A DNA stretch of 64,000 bases from Arcuatula senhousia (Eukaryota > Mollusca > Bivalvia > Mytilida > Mytilidae): contig OZ020308.1 in the NCBI GenBank assembly GCA_963971305.1, positions 26,131,275-26,195,274 on the forward strand. The letters run 5' to 3'. A program made the position numbers and the translations under genes. A model generated the notes under the pieces. That model had not been told where the DNA came from. It saw only the letters and a list, made by a program, of their open reading frames with translations, and did no database searches. Of the stretch, positions 34,899 through 45,210 are shown piece after piece; the first letter of the stretch is position 1, and each line of letters starts with the position of its first letter.

Positions 34899-35275
34899 TC
34901 AATTAATTTTGACTATTGTTATGCAAGAATAAATTGGGTAGACAAAAGCTAAGTCACCGTTTGTATCCACATGAACTTCATCCCCAACATTAAGCTCCGT
35001 CGACGCAACACCAGAACTAGAGTGGGCACCCTGTGGAGGCGCGTGATTTGAGGTGTATGCCATGGAAATCAAGTCTTCATTTTTAAAAATGGCAAATTGG
35101 CCATCATTAAAATCAGACATAATGGTGACTGAAACATGATAAAGTCCATTGTGTTCGCATATAAACTGTCCCGTCGACTTAAATCCCGACAGGTTACTTA
35201 CACCAACACTGGAGGTGATTGTAGAAAATTTGACAATGCGTCCGTGTATTGAAGCACCACAAGCAGTTATTGCAA
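34899..35275 (-). CDS. C1q-domain protein 2, C1q exon
   Basis: This exon (377 nt) encodes an uninterrupted C1q domain: VAITACGAS at the start, FICEHNGLYHVSVTIMSD in the middle, GVASTELNVGDEVHVDTNGD, and YPIYSCITIVKIN before the stop at 34,899. It is closely related to the exon at 12,063 and has the same phase-1 entry after the acceptor TTTTGTAG. The upstream coiled-coil sequence offers no phase-1 donor and is split by a repeat, so although this exon is open the locus may not be expressed as a C1q protein. Other 5' exons may be used. Confidence 0.75.
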
Positions 35276-35670
35276 CTACAAAAGAAAATAAGAATATATA
35301 TCTAGAAGGTTTAACAGACTTTTCTAAAACCGTAGTTATTAAATATTCAATGGGAAACATTCAATTGAGACTTGTGCGAAGACATCTAATTCGTGTTTAA
35401 AATTATATGACAAATATATTTTCAAATTCATAGATTTTATAGAGCATTCAATAAGTCAATGCATTTAGTTAAATTAAAAAAAGATATGCTTATAATTGGT
35501 TATCATAAATAATTAATGATGATAATTAGAAGATCAGAACCATTAACGGTATCATTTTTAATTTGATTTGATTCTATCATTCTCGTCTATTTGCCTTTGG
35601 ATGCCTGTTGAGGTCACATTCAATGAATTTAATTAAATTTACAAGTCCTAGTTCTTTGTTTGCATTTCGG

Positions 35671-35913
35671 TTAGATGTCTAGATTTTTCACGGTTTGATT
35701 CAATTGTCCAATATTGTTCTCTGAATCCGTAACTTGTGTGTAGATTGAAATTAAATCCTGTTTTCTTACGTTTTGCTGGTTTATTATATCAACGGTCGTT
35801 TTATTCAAAGAAATAACGGAATTTTCCAGCTTGGACAGGGACTGTAACTGATTTATGCTTTGCAAGGATTTTAGATATGTCACTTCTTGTTTTAGTTTAT
35901 CCGTATCATTTTT
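35671..35913 (-). pseudogene. C1q-domain protein 2, second half of coiled coil
   Basis: On the minus strand the frame reads NDTDKLKQEVTYLKSLQ and continues through LENSVISLNKTTVDIINQ to QTVKNLDI and a stop. It is a coiled coil with Leu, Ile and Val at heptad positions. It begins right at the border of the repeat at 35,914, while the first half of a similar coiled coil ends at the other border (38,556). Two GT sites, GTAAGA after QQN and GTGAAA after QT, are both phase 0, which does not fit the C1q exon. It looks inactive, or needs an exon not found. Confidence 0.6.
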
Positions 35914-38555
35914 TAGCTCACCTGACCCGAAGGGTCATGTGAGCTATTGTCATCGTTGGGCGTCCGTCGTCCGTCCGTCCGTCGTCCGTCGTCCGTCCGT
36001 CTGTCCGTCGTCCGTCGTCCGTTAACTTTTCTTCAAAGATCTTCTTCTCTGAAATCACTGAAGGGATTGCATTGAAACTTTGTATACTTGATCTTTAGGA
36101 TGTCCTCTACCAAGTTTGTGAATTATATATACGTTGACCAACCAACATGGCCGCCGTTGCTAAAAATACAACAGGGGGGTCAGATCATTGTTTTTGGCTT
36201 ATAACTCGAAAAGTATAATAGATAGAGAAAATCCGAAGCAACCTTCCTTGTTCAGCATCAAAAGCTTTACCAATCTCTTCATTGAGTCGAAGTTGTGAAA
36301 CGACTCCTTATAGGAGTTATTGCCCTTTAATCATCAAAATTGACAATTTTTGCAGTTTTTGGACTATATCTTGAAAACCGAAACTGCTAGAGGAAAAGCT
36401 AGCATTGCAGAATTGTTAAGCTCATTGAGATCTACAAAAATGATTTAGGGTCAAAATTGTCAGATCAGCCGTTTAAGAGTTATTCCCCTTAAACTGTTTT
36501 TTCCATTTATTTTAACTGATTTTCAAAAATCTTCTTCTCTGAAATCGCTGAAGGGATTGCATTGAAACTTTGTATACTTGATCTTTAGGATGTTTTCTAC
36601 CAAGTTTGTGAATTATATACACGTTGACCAACCAACATGGCCACCGTTGCTAAAAATAGAACAGGGGGGGTCAGACCATTGTTTTTGGCTTATAACTCGA
36701 AAAGTATAATAGATAGAGAAAATTCGAAGCAACCTTCCTTGTTCAGCATCAAAAGCTCTACCAATCACTCCATTGAGTCGAAGTTGTGAAACGACTCCTT
36801 ATAGGAGTTATTGCCCTTAAATCATCAAAATTGACAATTTTTGCAGTGTTTGGACTATATCTTGAAAACCGAAACTGCTAGAGGAAAATCTAGCATTGCA
36901 GAATTGTTAAGCTCATTGAGATCTACAAAAATGATTTCAGGGTCAAAATTGTCAGATCACTCATTGAAATCTACAAATTTAAAATGATTTCAGGGTCTAA
37001 ATTGTCAGATCAGCCGTTTAAGAGTTATTCCCCTTTAACTGTTTTTTAGCTCACCTGACCCGAAGGGTCATGTGAGCTACTGTCATCGTTAGGCGTCCGT
37101 CGTCCGTCCGTCTGTCCGTCGTCCGTCCGTCTGTCCGTCGTCCGTCGTCCGTTAACTTTTCTTCAAAGATCTTCTCTGAAATCACTGAAGGGATTGCATT
37201 GAAACTTTGTATACTTGATCTTTAGGATGTTTTCTACCAAGTTTGTGAATTATATACACGTTGACCAACCAACATGGCCACCGTTGCTAAAAATAGAACA
37301 GGGGGGGTCAGACCATTGTTTTTGGCTTATAACTAGAAAAGTATAATAGATAGAGAAAATTCGAAGCAACCTTCCTTGTTCAGCATCAAAAGCTCTACCA
37401 ATCACTCCATTGAGTCGAAGTTGTGAAACGACTCCTTATAGGAGTTATTGCCCTTAAATCATCAAAATTGACAATTTTTGCAGTGTTTGGACTATATCTT
37501 GAAAACCGAAACTGCTAGAGGAAAATCTAGCATTGCAGAATTGTTAAGCTCATTGAGATCTACAAAAATGATATCAGGGTCAAAATTGTCAGATCAGCCG
37601 TTTAAGAGTTATTCCCCTTAAACTGTTTTTTCCATTTATTTTAACTGATTTTCAAAAATCTTCCTCTCTGAAACCACTGAAGGGATTGCATTGATACTTG
37701 GTATACTTGATCTTTAGGATGTCCTCTACCAAGTTTGTGAATTAAATACACATCGACCGACCAACATGGCGGCCGTTACTAAAAATAGAACAGGGGGGGG
37801 GGGCAGGCCATTGTTTTTGGCTTATAACTCGAAAAGTGTAAGAGATAGAGAAAATCCGAAGCAACCATCCTTGTTCAGCATCAAAAGCTCTACCAATCTC
37901 TTTATTGAGTCGAAGTTGTGAAACAACTCCTTATAGGAGTTATTGCCCTTTAATAATCAAAATTGACCATTTTTGCAGTTTTTGGACTATATCTTGAAAA
38001 CCATTAGTGCTAGAGGAAAAGCTAGCATTGCAGAATTGTTTAGCTCATTGAGATCTACAAAAATGATATCAGGGTCAAAATTGTCAGATCAGCCGTTTAA
38101 CAGTTATTCCCCTTAAACTGTTTTTTCCATTTATTTTAACTGATTTTTTCAAAAATCTTCTTCTCTGAAATCGCTGAAGGGATTGCTTTGAAACTTGGTA
38201 CACTTGATCTTTAGGATGTCTTCTACCAAGTTTGTGAATTATATATACATCGACCAACCAACATGGCCGCTATTGCTAAAAATAGAACAGGGGGGAAGAC
38301 CATTGTTTTTGGCTTATAACTCGAAAAGTATAAGAGATAAAGAAAATCTGAAGCAACTTTTCTTGTTCAGCATTAAAAGGTCCTTACAGGAGTTATTGCC
38401 CCTTAACTGTTTTTTCTATTAATTTAAATGATTTCCAAAAATCTTCTCTGAAACCACTGAAGGGATAGTTTTGCAACTTTGTATTCTTGAAAGTTTGTGA
38501 AATTTATTCAAACTTTGGCATAAGAGATCAGGTGAGCGATTCAGGCTCCTGGGAG
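35914..38555 (+). mobile_element. TAGCTCACCTGAC-family repeat, copy 2, within C1q-domain gene 2
   Basis: It opens TAGCTCACCTGACCCGAAGG at about 35,916 and restarts with the same words at 37,047. It ends CAGGTGAGCGATTCAGGCTC followed by CTGGGAGCCTCT at 38,559. The interior repeats phrases such as GGATTGCATTGAAACTTTGT and GGAGTTATTGCCCTT several times with a period near 480-560 bp. Its core differs from copy 1 (3,902-6,575) although the ends are shared. It separates two coiled-coil reading frames of the C1qDC gene. A clear target duplication could not be read. Confidence 0.75.
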
Positions 38556-38959
38556 CCTCTAGTATAGTATTGCATTTCTATTGCTTTTTGAAGAAAATCC
38601 CGTTTGAGCTTCAAATTTTCCTGTTGCAGCTTTGTAAAGTTCAATGGCAGTTCATCGTTCGATTTCTTCAAAGCACCAATAGTATCGATAATTTCTGTCC
38701 AGTTAGTTGAAAATCCCGGAAATCCAGTATTGTACGGCGGCAATTGTTGTTTAAGTCCGAGAACTTCCTGTTGTAATTGTGTAACCGCTTGTTCCAACTG
38801 ATGACGTAATTGCTTCTCCTCCGTTAATAGTTCAATTACAGAAATAAAATGTTTGTCTGTCATTGAAACCTGACCAGCAAGCGTATGGGTAGTTGGATAT
38901 AGAAGAAAAGAGAACCCACACCCAAACATTAACAACAAAACACACGACGAGATCTTCAT
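38556..38959 (-). pseudogene. C1q-domain protein 2, signal peptide and first half of coiled coil
   Basis: It starts with ATG at 38,959: MKISSCVLLLMFGCGFSFLL is a good signal peptide. Residues about 40-75 (VIELLTEEKQLRHQLEQA, then LQQEVLGLKQQL) form a coiled coil. It continues to KLKRDFLQKAIEMQYY, where it runs into the repeat and stops 11 codons later. No donor site is seen before the border. The coiled coil seems to continue at 35,913, implying that a once-continuous exon was split. Alternatively the repeat may be retained in an intron whose splice sites I cannot recognise. Confidence 0.65.
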
Positions 38960-39319
38960 TTTGACTCAATGAAAGTACACTAATGTCCAAGTTTCCGTTA
39001 GGTGAAAATTATATCTATCCTACTTGTCTGAACATGTCAGTGTAATTTTCTTAGTTTTAGATAAAAACCTAGATATAAGTATTTTGAAATCAAAACCTTT
39101 CACCCAAGAAAATGATGAATTATCTCAGATTTAACCGTTGCTGGATACTGCACTATTTAATCGTTTAATGAAAAAAATAGTTTATTACAAATGGCCCAAA
39201 AGCAATTCTAAATCTATAGTTTACTTGTACATATCAAAATGCACTGTATAATAAGTTATTAACTGTATTAAATTTGTTTAAAATCCATCCGTCAATAGTT
39301 AATAAATATACAGGAAAAT

Positions 39320-39770
39320 AGCTACGGATGTATTACGGATGGTCCTCGTTCTATCCGTAAATCAATCGTTTTTTTTTTCGTCCGTAAAACGATCATTTCA
39401 TGCACTTCTGAATTTTATCCGTAAATAAAACGGATGAACATTTACGGATGAATATTATTCAATTCGTTGCTCAAACCATCCGTAAAACATCCGTATTTCA
39501 TCCGTTTTTCATCTGTATCATGAAAAATAACATTTTCACAGAAAAATTTCCCGAAACCCCTCTATAATTAATTGTTAAGACTTCAATCATTTGGAAACAA
39601 AAATACAAAGTAATTTAAATGATCGATACGGATGAATTTCATCCGTAAACCATACGTATTACGGATGGTTATATCTGTACTGGTGAAAAACGTCCGTGTG
39701 CTCGTTTTTTCGTATTCATCCGTACATTTACGGATGAATTACGGTTGGTTTACGGATTATAAGAATCTAA
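39320..39770. repeat. Cluster of CATCCGTAA motifs in both orientations
   Basis: Some twenty copies of ATCCGTAA or its complement TTACGGAT occur within 450 bp, irregularly spaced and in both directions (for example TTACGGATGAATATTATTC and CATCCGTAAAACATCCGTAT). The pattern resembles subterminal binding-site clusters of DNA transposons. No convincing terminal repeat was found. Confidence 0.6.
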
Positions 39771-39919
39771 CACCGGTGTTAGGGCAAGATAAGGAAATCT
39801 CCGACACCCCGAGGGTAAGATTTCAAGTCTGCAACGAGGCTCTGCCGAGTTCCAGATGTAAAGAAATCTTACCCAAGGGTGTCGGAGATTTCCTTATCTT
39901 GCCCTAATCATCGGTGTTT
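39769..39919. repeat. Hairpin element with about 55-bp arms
   Basis: AACACCGGTGTTAGGGCAAG onward to 39,824 pairs with 39,862-39,919, including GGAAATCTCCGACACC. The loop holds CGAGGCTCTGCCGAG. An open frame crossing it (39,632-39,907) is a by-product. Confidence 0.85.
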
Positions 39920-40196
39920 GATTATTTTTCTTACTAAACCCGTAAATTGTACAACATGGATTTGTTTACAAAACATAGCGTATGAATACGTGACGTTGAA
40001 ATGACAACAAAACGTTATGATTTAGTCTTAGTAACGTAACGTCATATTGTATCTATCTCACATGGGATGGTGTGAGACAGAAAAATCTCACACCGCTAAA
40101 AATAGGAACTGTCCTGTCCAAAAAGTGAGAAAAAAAACCATCTTATATATAGCTTTTTTCCTGTGTACTTATTGACTGAGTATGAGGGAAACAAAT

Positions 40197-41514
40197 GGGT
40201 GTAGGTAATCATCGAGTTCGAGTTCGAGTTCGAGTCAGAGTTAAAGTTCGAGTTAGAGTTCGAGTTACAATTCGAGTTCGAGTTAGAGTTCGAGTTAAAG
40301 TTCGAGTTATTTTTCGAGTTCGAGTTAAATTTTGAGCTAACTCGAAACAGTAATTTTCATAGACATAGTCGAGTTACGACTCGAGTTCGAGTTAGAGTTC
40401 GAGTTAGAGTTCGAGTTACAAATCGAGTTAGAGTTCGAGTTACAAATTATTTATTGTTCTATGTCCAGAATTTGGTCTTTCGTTCATCATTATACCCCCT
40501 CTTGAAAAATGGGGCGTATATAGTGATAGAGGTGTCTGTCCATCGTCCCGTCCGTCCGTCCGTCCGTCCTGCCTTCCTTACACTTTAGGGTACCCATCTC
40601 TTATCACAACTCCTCCTAAACTCCTTGATGAATTTTCATGAAACTTTCACACGATCTGTGTGACAAAATGTAGATATGCACCTCTTTTAAAATTTGATCA
40701 AACTGATTTTGGGGAAGCGAAACATGGAATTCGCTATTCAACTATCCGCAACTTCTCCCAAACCCATCAATGGATGTCAGTGAAACTTTCACACCATCTT
40801 CGTGAAATAGTGTAGATTTGCACCCCTAGTTTAAAATTTGATCTGTTTTTAGGAAAGAGGTAGCGGGGTATTTATTAGTAAGCCACGACTTACAGTTTTT
40901 CTAGTTTGTTTAGGGATTGGTTTTAAATCTTATGCATTGTATTTTTTATTTCCAACTTTTTCCAAGCAAGAATATTTATTAACAAAAACAGCCCCCCCTC
41001 AAAATCAAATGGTCGTTCCCTTATTCTTGTCCTAAAAACTAAACTGACGACTTTGATAAAAATTAAAACTATTTTTTTTCTTTTTTCTGTAAACGCGGCT
41101 TTTTTTGCAACAAAATAAACCAAGGTATTTCAAAGTATTGTCTCGTCCTTGAGAGAATTAACATATTTTTTTTCTTAAACCACAGCACAACATAATAGAT
41201 GTCTGAATTATTATTTTTTTCTAGTGGAAAGTGTTGTAGTTTGCTAAAAATAGGTTTTCTTTAGGTCGGAACTCTAACTCGAACCCGATTTGTAACTCGA
41301 ACTCTAACTCGAACTCGAACTTTAACTCGAGTCGTAACTCGACTATGTCTATGAAAATTACTGTTTCGAGTTAGCTCAAAATTTAACTCGAACTCGAAAA
41401 ATAACTCGAACTTTAACTCGAACTCTAACTCGAACTCGAATTGTAACTCGAACTCTAACTCGAACTTTAACTCTGACTCGAACTCGAACTCGAACTCGAT
41501 GATTACCTACACCC
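40197..41514. mobile_element. Mutator-like element with CGAGTT-hexamer TIRs
   Basis: The arms 40,197-40,445 and 41,265-41,514 are near-identical inverted copies. Each starts GGGTGTAGGTAATCATCGAG and continues as variants of CGAGTT and AGAGTT, with a unique stretch AACAGTAATTTTCATAGACA in the middle. The exact 9-bp direct repeat GAAACAAAT flanks the element (40,188-40,196 and 41,515-41,523). Long TIRs and a 9-bp duplication point to Mutator-type transposition. The interior has no transposase; at 40,487-40,880 it carries another repeat with CCGTCCGTCCGTCC. Confidence 0.9.
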
Positions 41515-41523
41515 GAAACAAAT

Positions 41524-42071
41524 AGATTGTTTCCGTGCATCCTAGCAATTATTATAGTAGTTGTGTCCGAGGAAAAAATAAAATATTTTTCCCCTATCAT
41601 GCGAATATCCAGTGAGTGTTTTGTAATACCGAAAGAAACTGCATATAAGGTTTCATTTTTGAATTTGAGTGACACAACATGATTTAAACGATTGGCTGAA
41701 TGTGGGGTTCAATGACGTCAGAAGGCAAATAGTTGTGGCAATGGGTAATAGTTGAGTCAAATAGGTCAAATAGTTGAGTCAAATAGGTCAAATAGTTCAA
41801 CACTTTCAAAAAGAAAAATAGTGAAAAATTGTACATGCATTTACCAAGGAAAAGATTACTGAAGTAAAATACTATAAATAAAAATAACAACAAAGTCCCA
41901 AACAGTAAATTGATGAAAACAATCGTACATGTCGTAGTTGTGCTTTTGTCAAATACCAATTAAAATAAATGAAATAAAAGTTCTTATGCAGTGCAAGAAA
42001 AAAAACCCAAATATGATTAATTTCAAAACTGTATTGAAAAAAAAACATTGACATTTCGTTGATTTGCAAAT
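41524..42071. other. No gene recognised
   Basis: AT-rich spacer. A 22-bp unit, AGTTGAGTCAAATAGGTCAA, is repeated twice near 41,749-41,800. Confidence 0.5.
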
Positions 42072-42256
42072 AAAGGTAATAACAAAACTACCGAACTTAA
42101 ATGATCAATCTCATAGTCCAGAGAAAATGACAAAAACGAATCAGTCATACCGGAAAACTGGTGGATCGCAATGGTCCTGACTTGGTACAGGCATTTCAAA
42201 CGAAATGGTGGGTTAAACCAGGTTTTATGGCGCCAAACCTCCCTCTTCCATTGCGA
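42072..42256 (+). repeat. Dispersed repeat Q, copy 1
   Basis: AAAGGTAATAACAAAACTAC, then GGTGGATCGCAATGGTCCTG and GGTTTTATGGCGCCAAACCT. The same order is found at 52,798-52,980, and reversed at 47,182-47,345. High similarity without a frame suggests part of a larger mobile element. Confidence 0.8.
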
Positions 42257-42357
42257 TTTTAGGATCCGGTAATGACCATAGAACACAACATAATTGTGAG
42301 ACACAATAGGGATATTGAGGTGATCATCTCAGTACAGCACACCAGTCAAACACTAAT

Positions 42358-42565
42358 TAAAACAATTAACTATCATATCTTTTAACTCAATTTTGAACTT
42401 TTCTACTAGTGGCTGACAACGAACAAAGAATTTTTTTAGTGATCGTATGAGACGTATTTTCTTATAGCCCTGCTTCAAAAGTCGGTCACAAATTAACCTG
42501 CTTAATTCATTAAAATATTCCGAACTGGCAGTAAAGGAAAGACAAACTAAATTCTCATTTTTAGT
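42358..42565 (-). pseudogene. Fragment of a second Penelope-like family, RT C-terminus
   Basis: The frame ends LLKQGYKKIRLIRSLKKFFV with CQPLVEKF after it, echoing the C-terminal block [20 protein letters not shown] of the intact element but clearly diverged. It is probably another Penelope-like lineage. Confidence 0.5.
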
Positions 42566-42865
42566 TATCAAAACACAAAATACGTACTACAGTAGTCACT
42601 ATCTAAGAACCGCGGTAACTCTAATGGTTTACCAAAATTCACCATTGGCAACATTTGGCAAAGGATGTACGTTGCTTATGAAAGTGCTTTCGATTCTAGC
42701 TGTTGTATTCTAAAACATCACTTCAATAAAACAGAATTTCTCTTCAGCTGAAGATAAGGAGACCACCATCGCTTCATGGAATGATTTTTTTGGTTTAAAA
42801 TTTAAGAAATAATTGAAGCGTGAGTCTATTGTTTTAAGTCCAGCTTGTTTAGAGGCAAGCTTCAT

Positions 42866-43597
42866 AGAAGCAAAGGTGTACCAAAGGGGTAATCAGTACT
42901 ATAAAACCGTAAAGACAAAGACAAAACCGGCAGACAAAAATCATCACAACATAACAAACCACATAAAAACATAAAACACACAGACACATAACAACAAAAC
43001 CGCATTCAGCAACGCGAACTCAAGTCGAAACGAGAGTGAACCCAGGTGCTGTTCCTGCTTGCTGTAGCACACCCGTCACGTTGCCAAAAATCGATTAAGT
43101 GTTGGTCAAATCCGGAAAGATGACATTACAAAATTTTATGTCAAAACAACGTCTGTGCTCATCCGAGAGATAGAAATCCCGTATTTGTATACAAGCACAT
43201 GATGTGATCCGTAAAATTTCTTGAGTGATGACAACAACCTGGGAGCAACGTACCCCTGTGTTAACAATTTGCTTGTCAGCCGTGTAGCTCTATCAAGGAA
43301 GTCGTTGTACTCCCCACATGCTCTGGAATAACGAATCGATGGTGATACGTAAACTCCATATGCTGGAGCAGACGGAATGTTGCTACACAGAAAGGGAAAG
43401 TTAACTATTGGAAAATTGAGGTCATCACGTTTGTCATAGAGCCTTGTACAAGGCCTTCCTTGTGTGTCAATTTCGAGAAATAGATCCAAATATGAAGCGG
43501 ACCTCCTAGAATCTGTAGTGTCCTTTATCTCAAGTTTCTTCGGATATATGATGCATTTGCATTTATGAGATAGTTTTCTGTACCGCCATGAGCGCAA
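42866..43597 (-). pseudogene. Penelope-like element, 5'-truncated copy
   Basis: It retains the RT C-terminal third from IYPKKLEIKDTTDSRRSASY through NIPSAPAYGVYVSPSIRYSR and the SLKKFYGSHH block, then the 3' tail ending GGTACACCTTTGCTTC. The join at 43,540-43,597 leads into sequence resembling repeat R. Residue changes and lack of motifs A to C make it inactive. Confidence 0.85.
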
Positions 43598-43639
43598 TGC
43601 TAAGAAATTTCCGCCCCTGCCTACCTCTCTCTATTACAG

Positions 43640-44329
43640 TGTTTTTTTTTACAAACCCTTACACAAAGTTTTGTAGTTTTGACATTACCTTTATTTCTTT
43701 CATCCTTTCAAAGTAAGATAAAGACGTTTGTAGCAGTATGATATAATGTTACTATTTTCCTTTTTTTATTATCCAGATTCATTCCAACTGGCAATATAAC
43801 AATACAACCACTCAATGAATTTCCTTTGTGTTAGTAAGATCTTGTCTGACCTTCAAGTAATGTGATTTCACGATGTAAGAAATATATTAGAAACCCACTA
43901 TCACACTGTCATGCTTCGAAATACGTTCCAAAAGTCACGTAGAATGAATTATTTCGTCATTATTTTATGATGTCGAGTACCCTTTACCCGGTATAAAATA
44001 GGTTTTTAAAAACAGGTTTCATTTTGGAAAAGCCAGTTAGCCTTACTTTTAGAAACATATTGATGCGTATTGATTAGGATGTGTTGAGTTTATACTACGT
44101 ATCTCTACGTTGTGATCATTTATTTGAGACAAAATCTGTTTTTTAGTAGAACATAATCTTCATAGATCTGCAAATGTACATCTCACAAATTCAGTCCCCT
44201 TTACTTTAAAATTAAAACACACTGGAAAAATGCATGAACACTTGATGCTGCGTAATAGAAACTGCAGCTATTTGAATTATTTGATGCCCAATATAAACAT
44301 ATTTATACCAAGCACAGTGTCACATAAAA
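43640..44329. other. No gene recognised
   Basis: AT-rich spacer without recognisable features. Confidence 0.5.
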
Positions 44330-44720
44330 CCTCTAGAAATGGGAACTTGAGATAAAGAAAACAACAGATTCAAATTCTAGGATATCCATTTCTCAAAAGA
44401 CAATCTAGACTTACAATCAAGCTCCAATCGCCAACTTTCCTTTTTGTGTACAAACATTCCGTTCGTTCTAGCTGAAGGAGTTTATATATTAACTGATTCG
44501 TTTTAGAGCTTGTACAACTTTCAACGATTTAATTCCCTGTTAGAACGTTAACAATTTCAAACACAAAGGTTATGTAAATGCTCGATAAGTGTCTCCAATA
44601 AAGAAATTTTATGGAATTTATCATATGTTTGGAGAAAAATATGAGATTAATACCTCTCAGATAAGAACAGATGTTGGTTTATCGTAGGTTTGGTTTGTCT
44701 TACCTCTATTAAACCACAAT
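44330..44720 (+). pseudogene. Highly decayed Penelope-like RT fragment
   Basis: Scattered matches keep the order of the intact element: GAACTTGAGATAAAGAAAAC (LEIKDT region), GCTGAAGGAGTTTATATATT (PAYGVYV region) and CAGATGTTGGTTTATCGTAG (the stop). Many indels. Clearly the oldest copy here. Confidence 0.6.
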
Positions 44721-45069
44721 TTCTTTTATTAAAATTCTGTTCCAAGTCAGAATCATTGCGATCTTCAATGGTTTACGTATTTCTTTCTTGTTTTTTTTCT
44801 TTTCTCGTTGACCTTGAGGATTGGTAATTTTGTTTTTACCTTAATTTTCAGGATTTTGACGCTTAATTGACAACGTTTTGTTTTTTTGCGTGTTTTTATG
44901 CTGAGCGTTTGTTTTTAATGATTGTGTTTTAGTCTGTTTTGATTTTTCAATTTTTCTTTCATGTATTTCTTCTACTTTCAAATATTTTGTCGACGCGGAA
45001 ACACATTTTCTGTTGTTAAACATTTGTAATACTTCATGTATTTTATTATTGATAGATTCATAAAATATG

Positions 45070-45210
45070 TCAACGTCCTAAGAGATTTCTTTTCACTGAC
45101 GTGAATATTGAATTGCTATTTGAGTCCACATTATTATGTCTGTACTCCTCACAGCAATCTGTACTATTTGGTTTCCAATGAATTGACGGTTTGGCTGCGC
45201 TTTTTAGTTT
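45070..45210 (-). CDS. SLC6 transporter, last exon (cytoplasmic tail)
   Basis: Acceptor TTTATTTCAG; frame [20 protein letters not shown], then 26 residues to TGA at 45,070. The K-L-K...P...W-P pattern after TM12 is usual in the family. Phase-0 entry fits the donor at 45,559. Confidence 0.75.
   Translation of the reverse strand, partial: KLKSAAKPSIHWKPNSTDCCEEYRHNNVDSNSNSIFTSVKRNLLGR

Noticed and set aside
39632..39907. 91-residue frame ending in the hairpin
   Set aside because: It crosses the CATCCGTAA cluster and a hairpin element, with no family match.
41376..41675. Open frame rich in alternating Arg and Val
   Set aside because: It is a translation of the CGAGTT hexamer array in the inverted arm.
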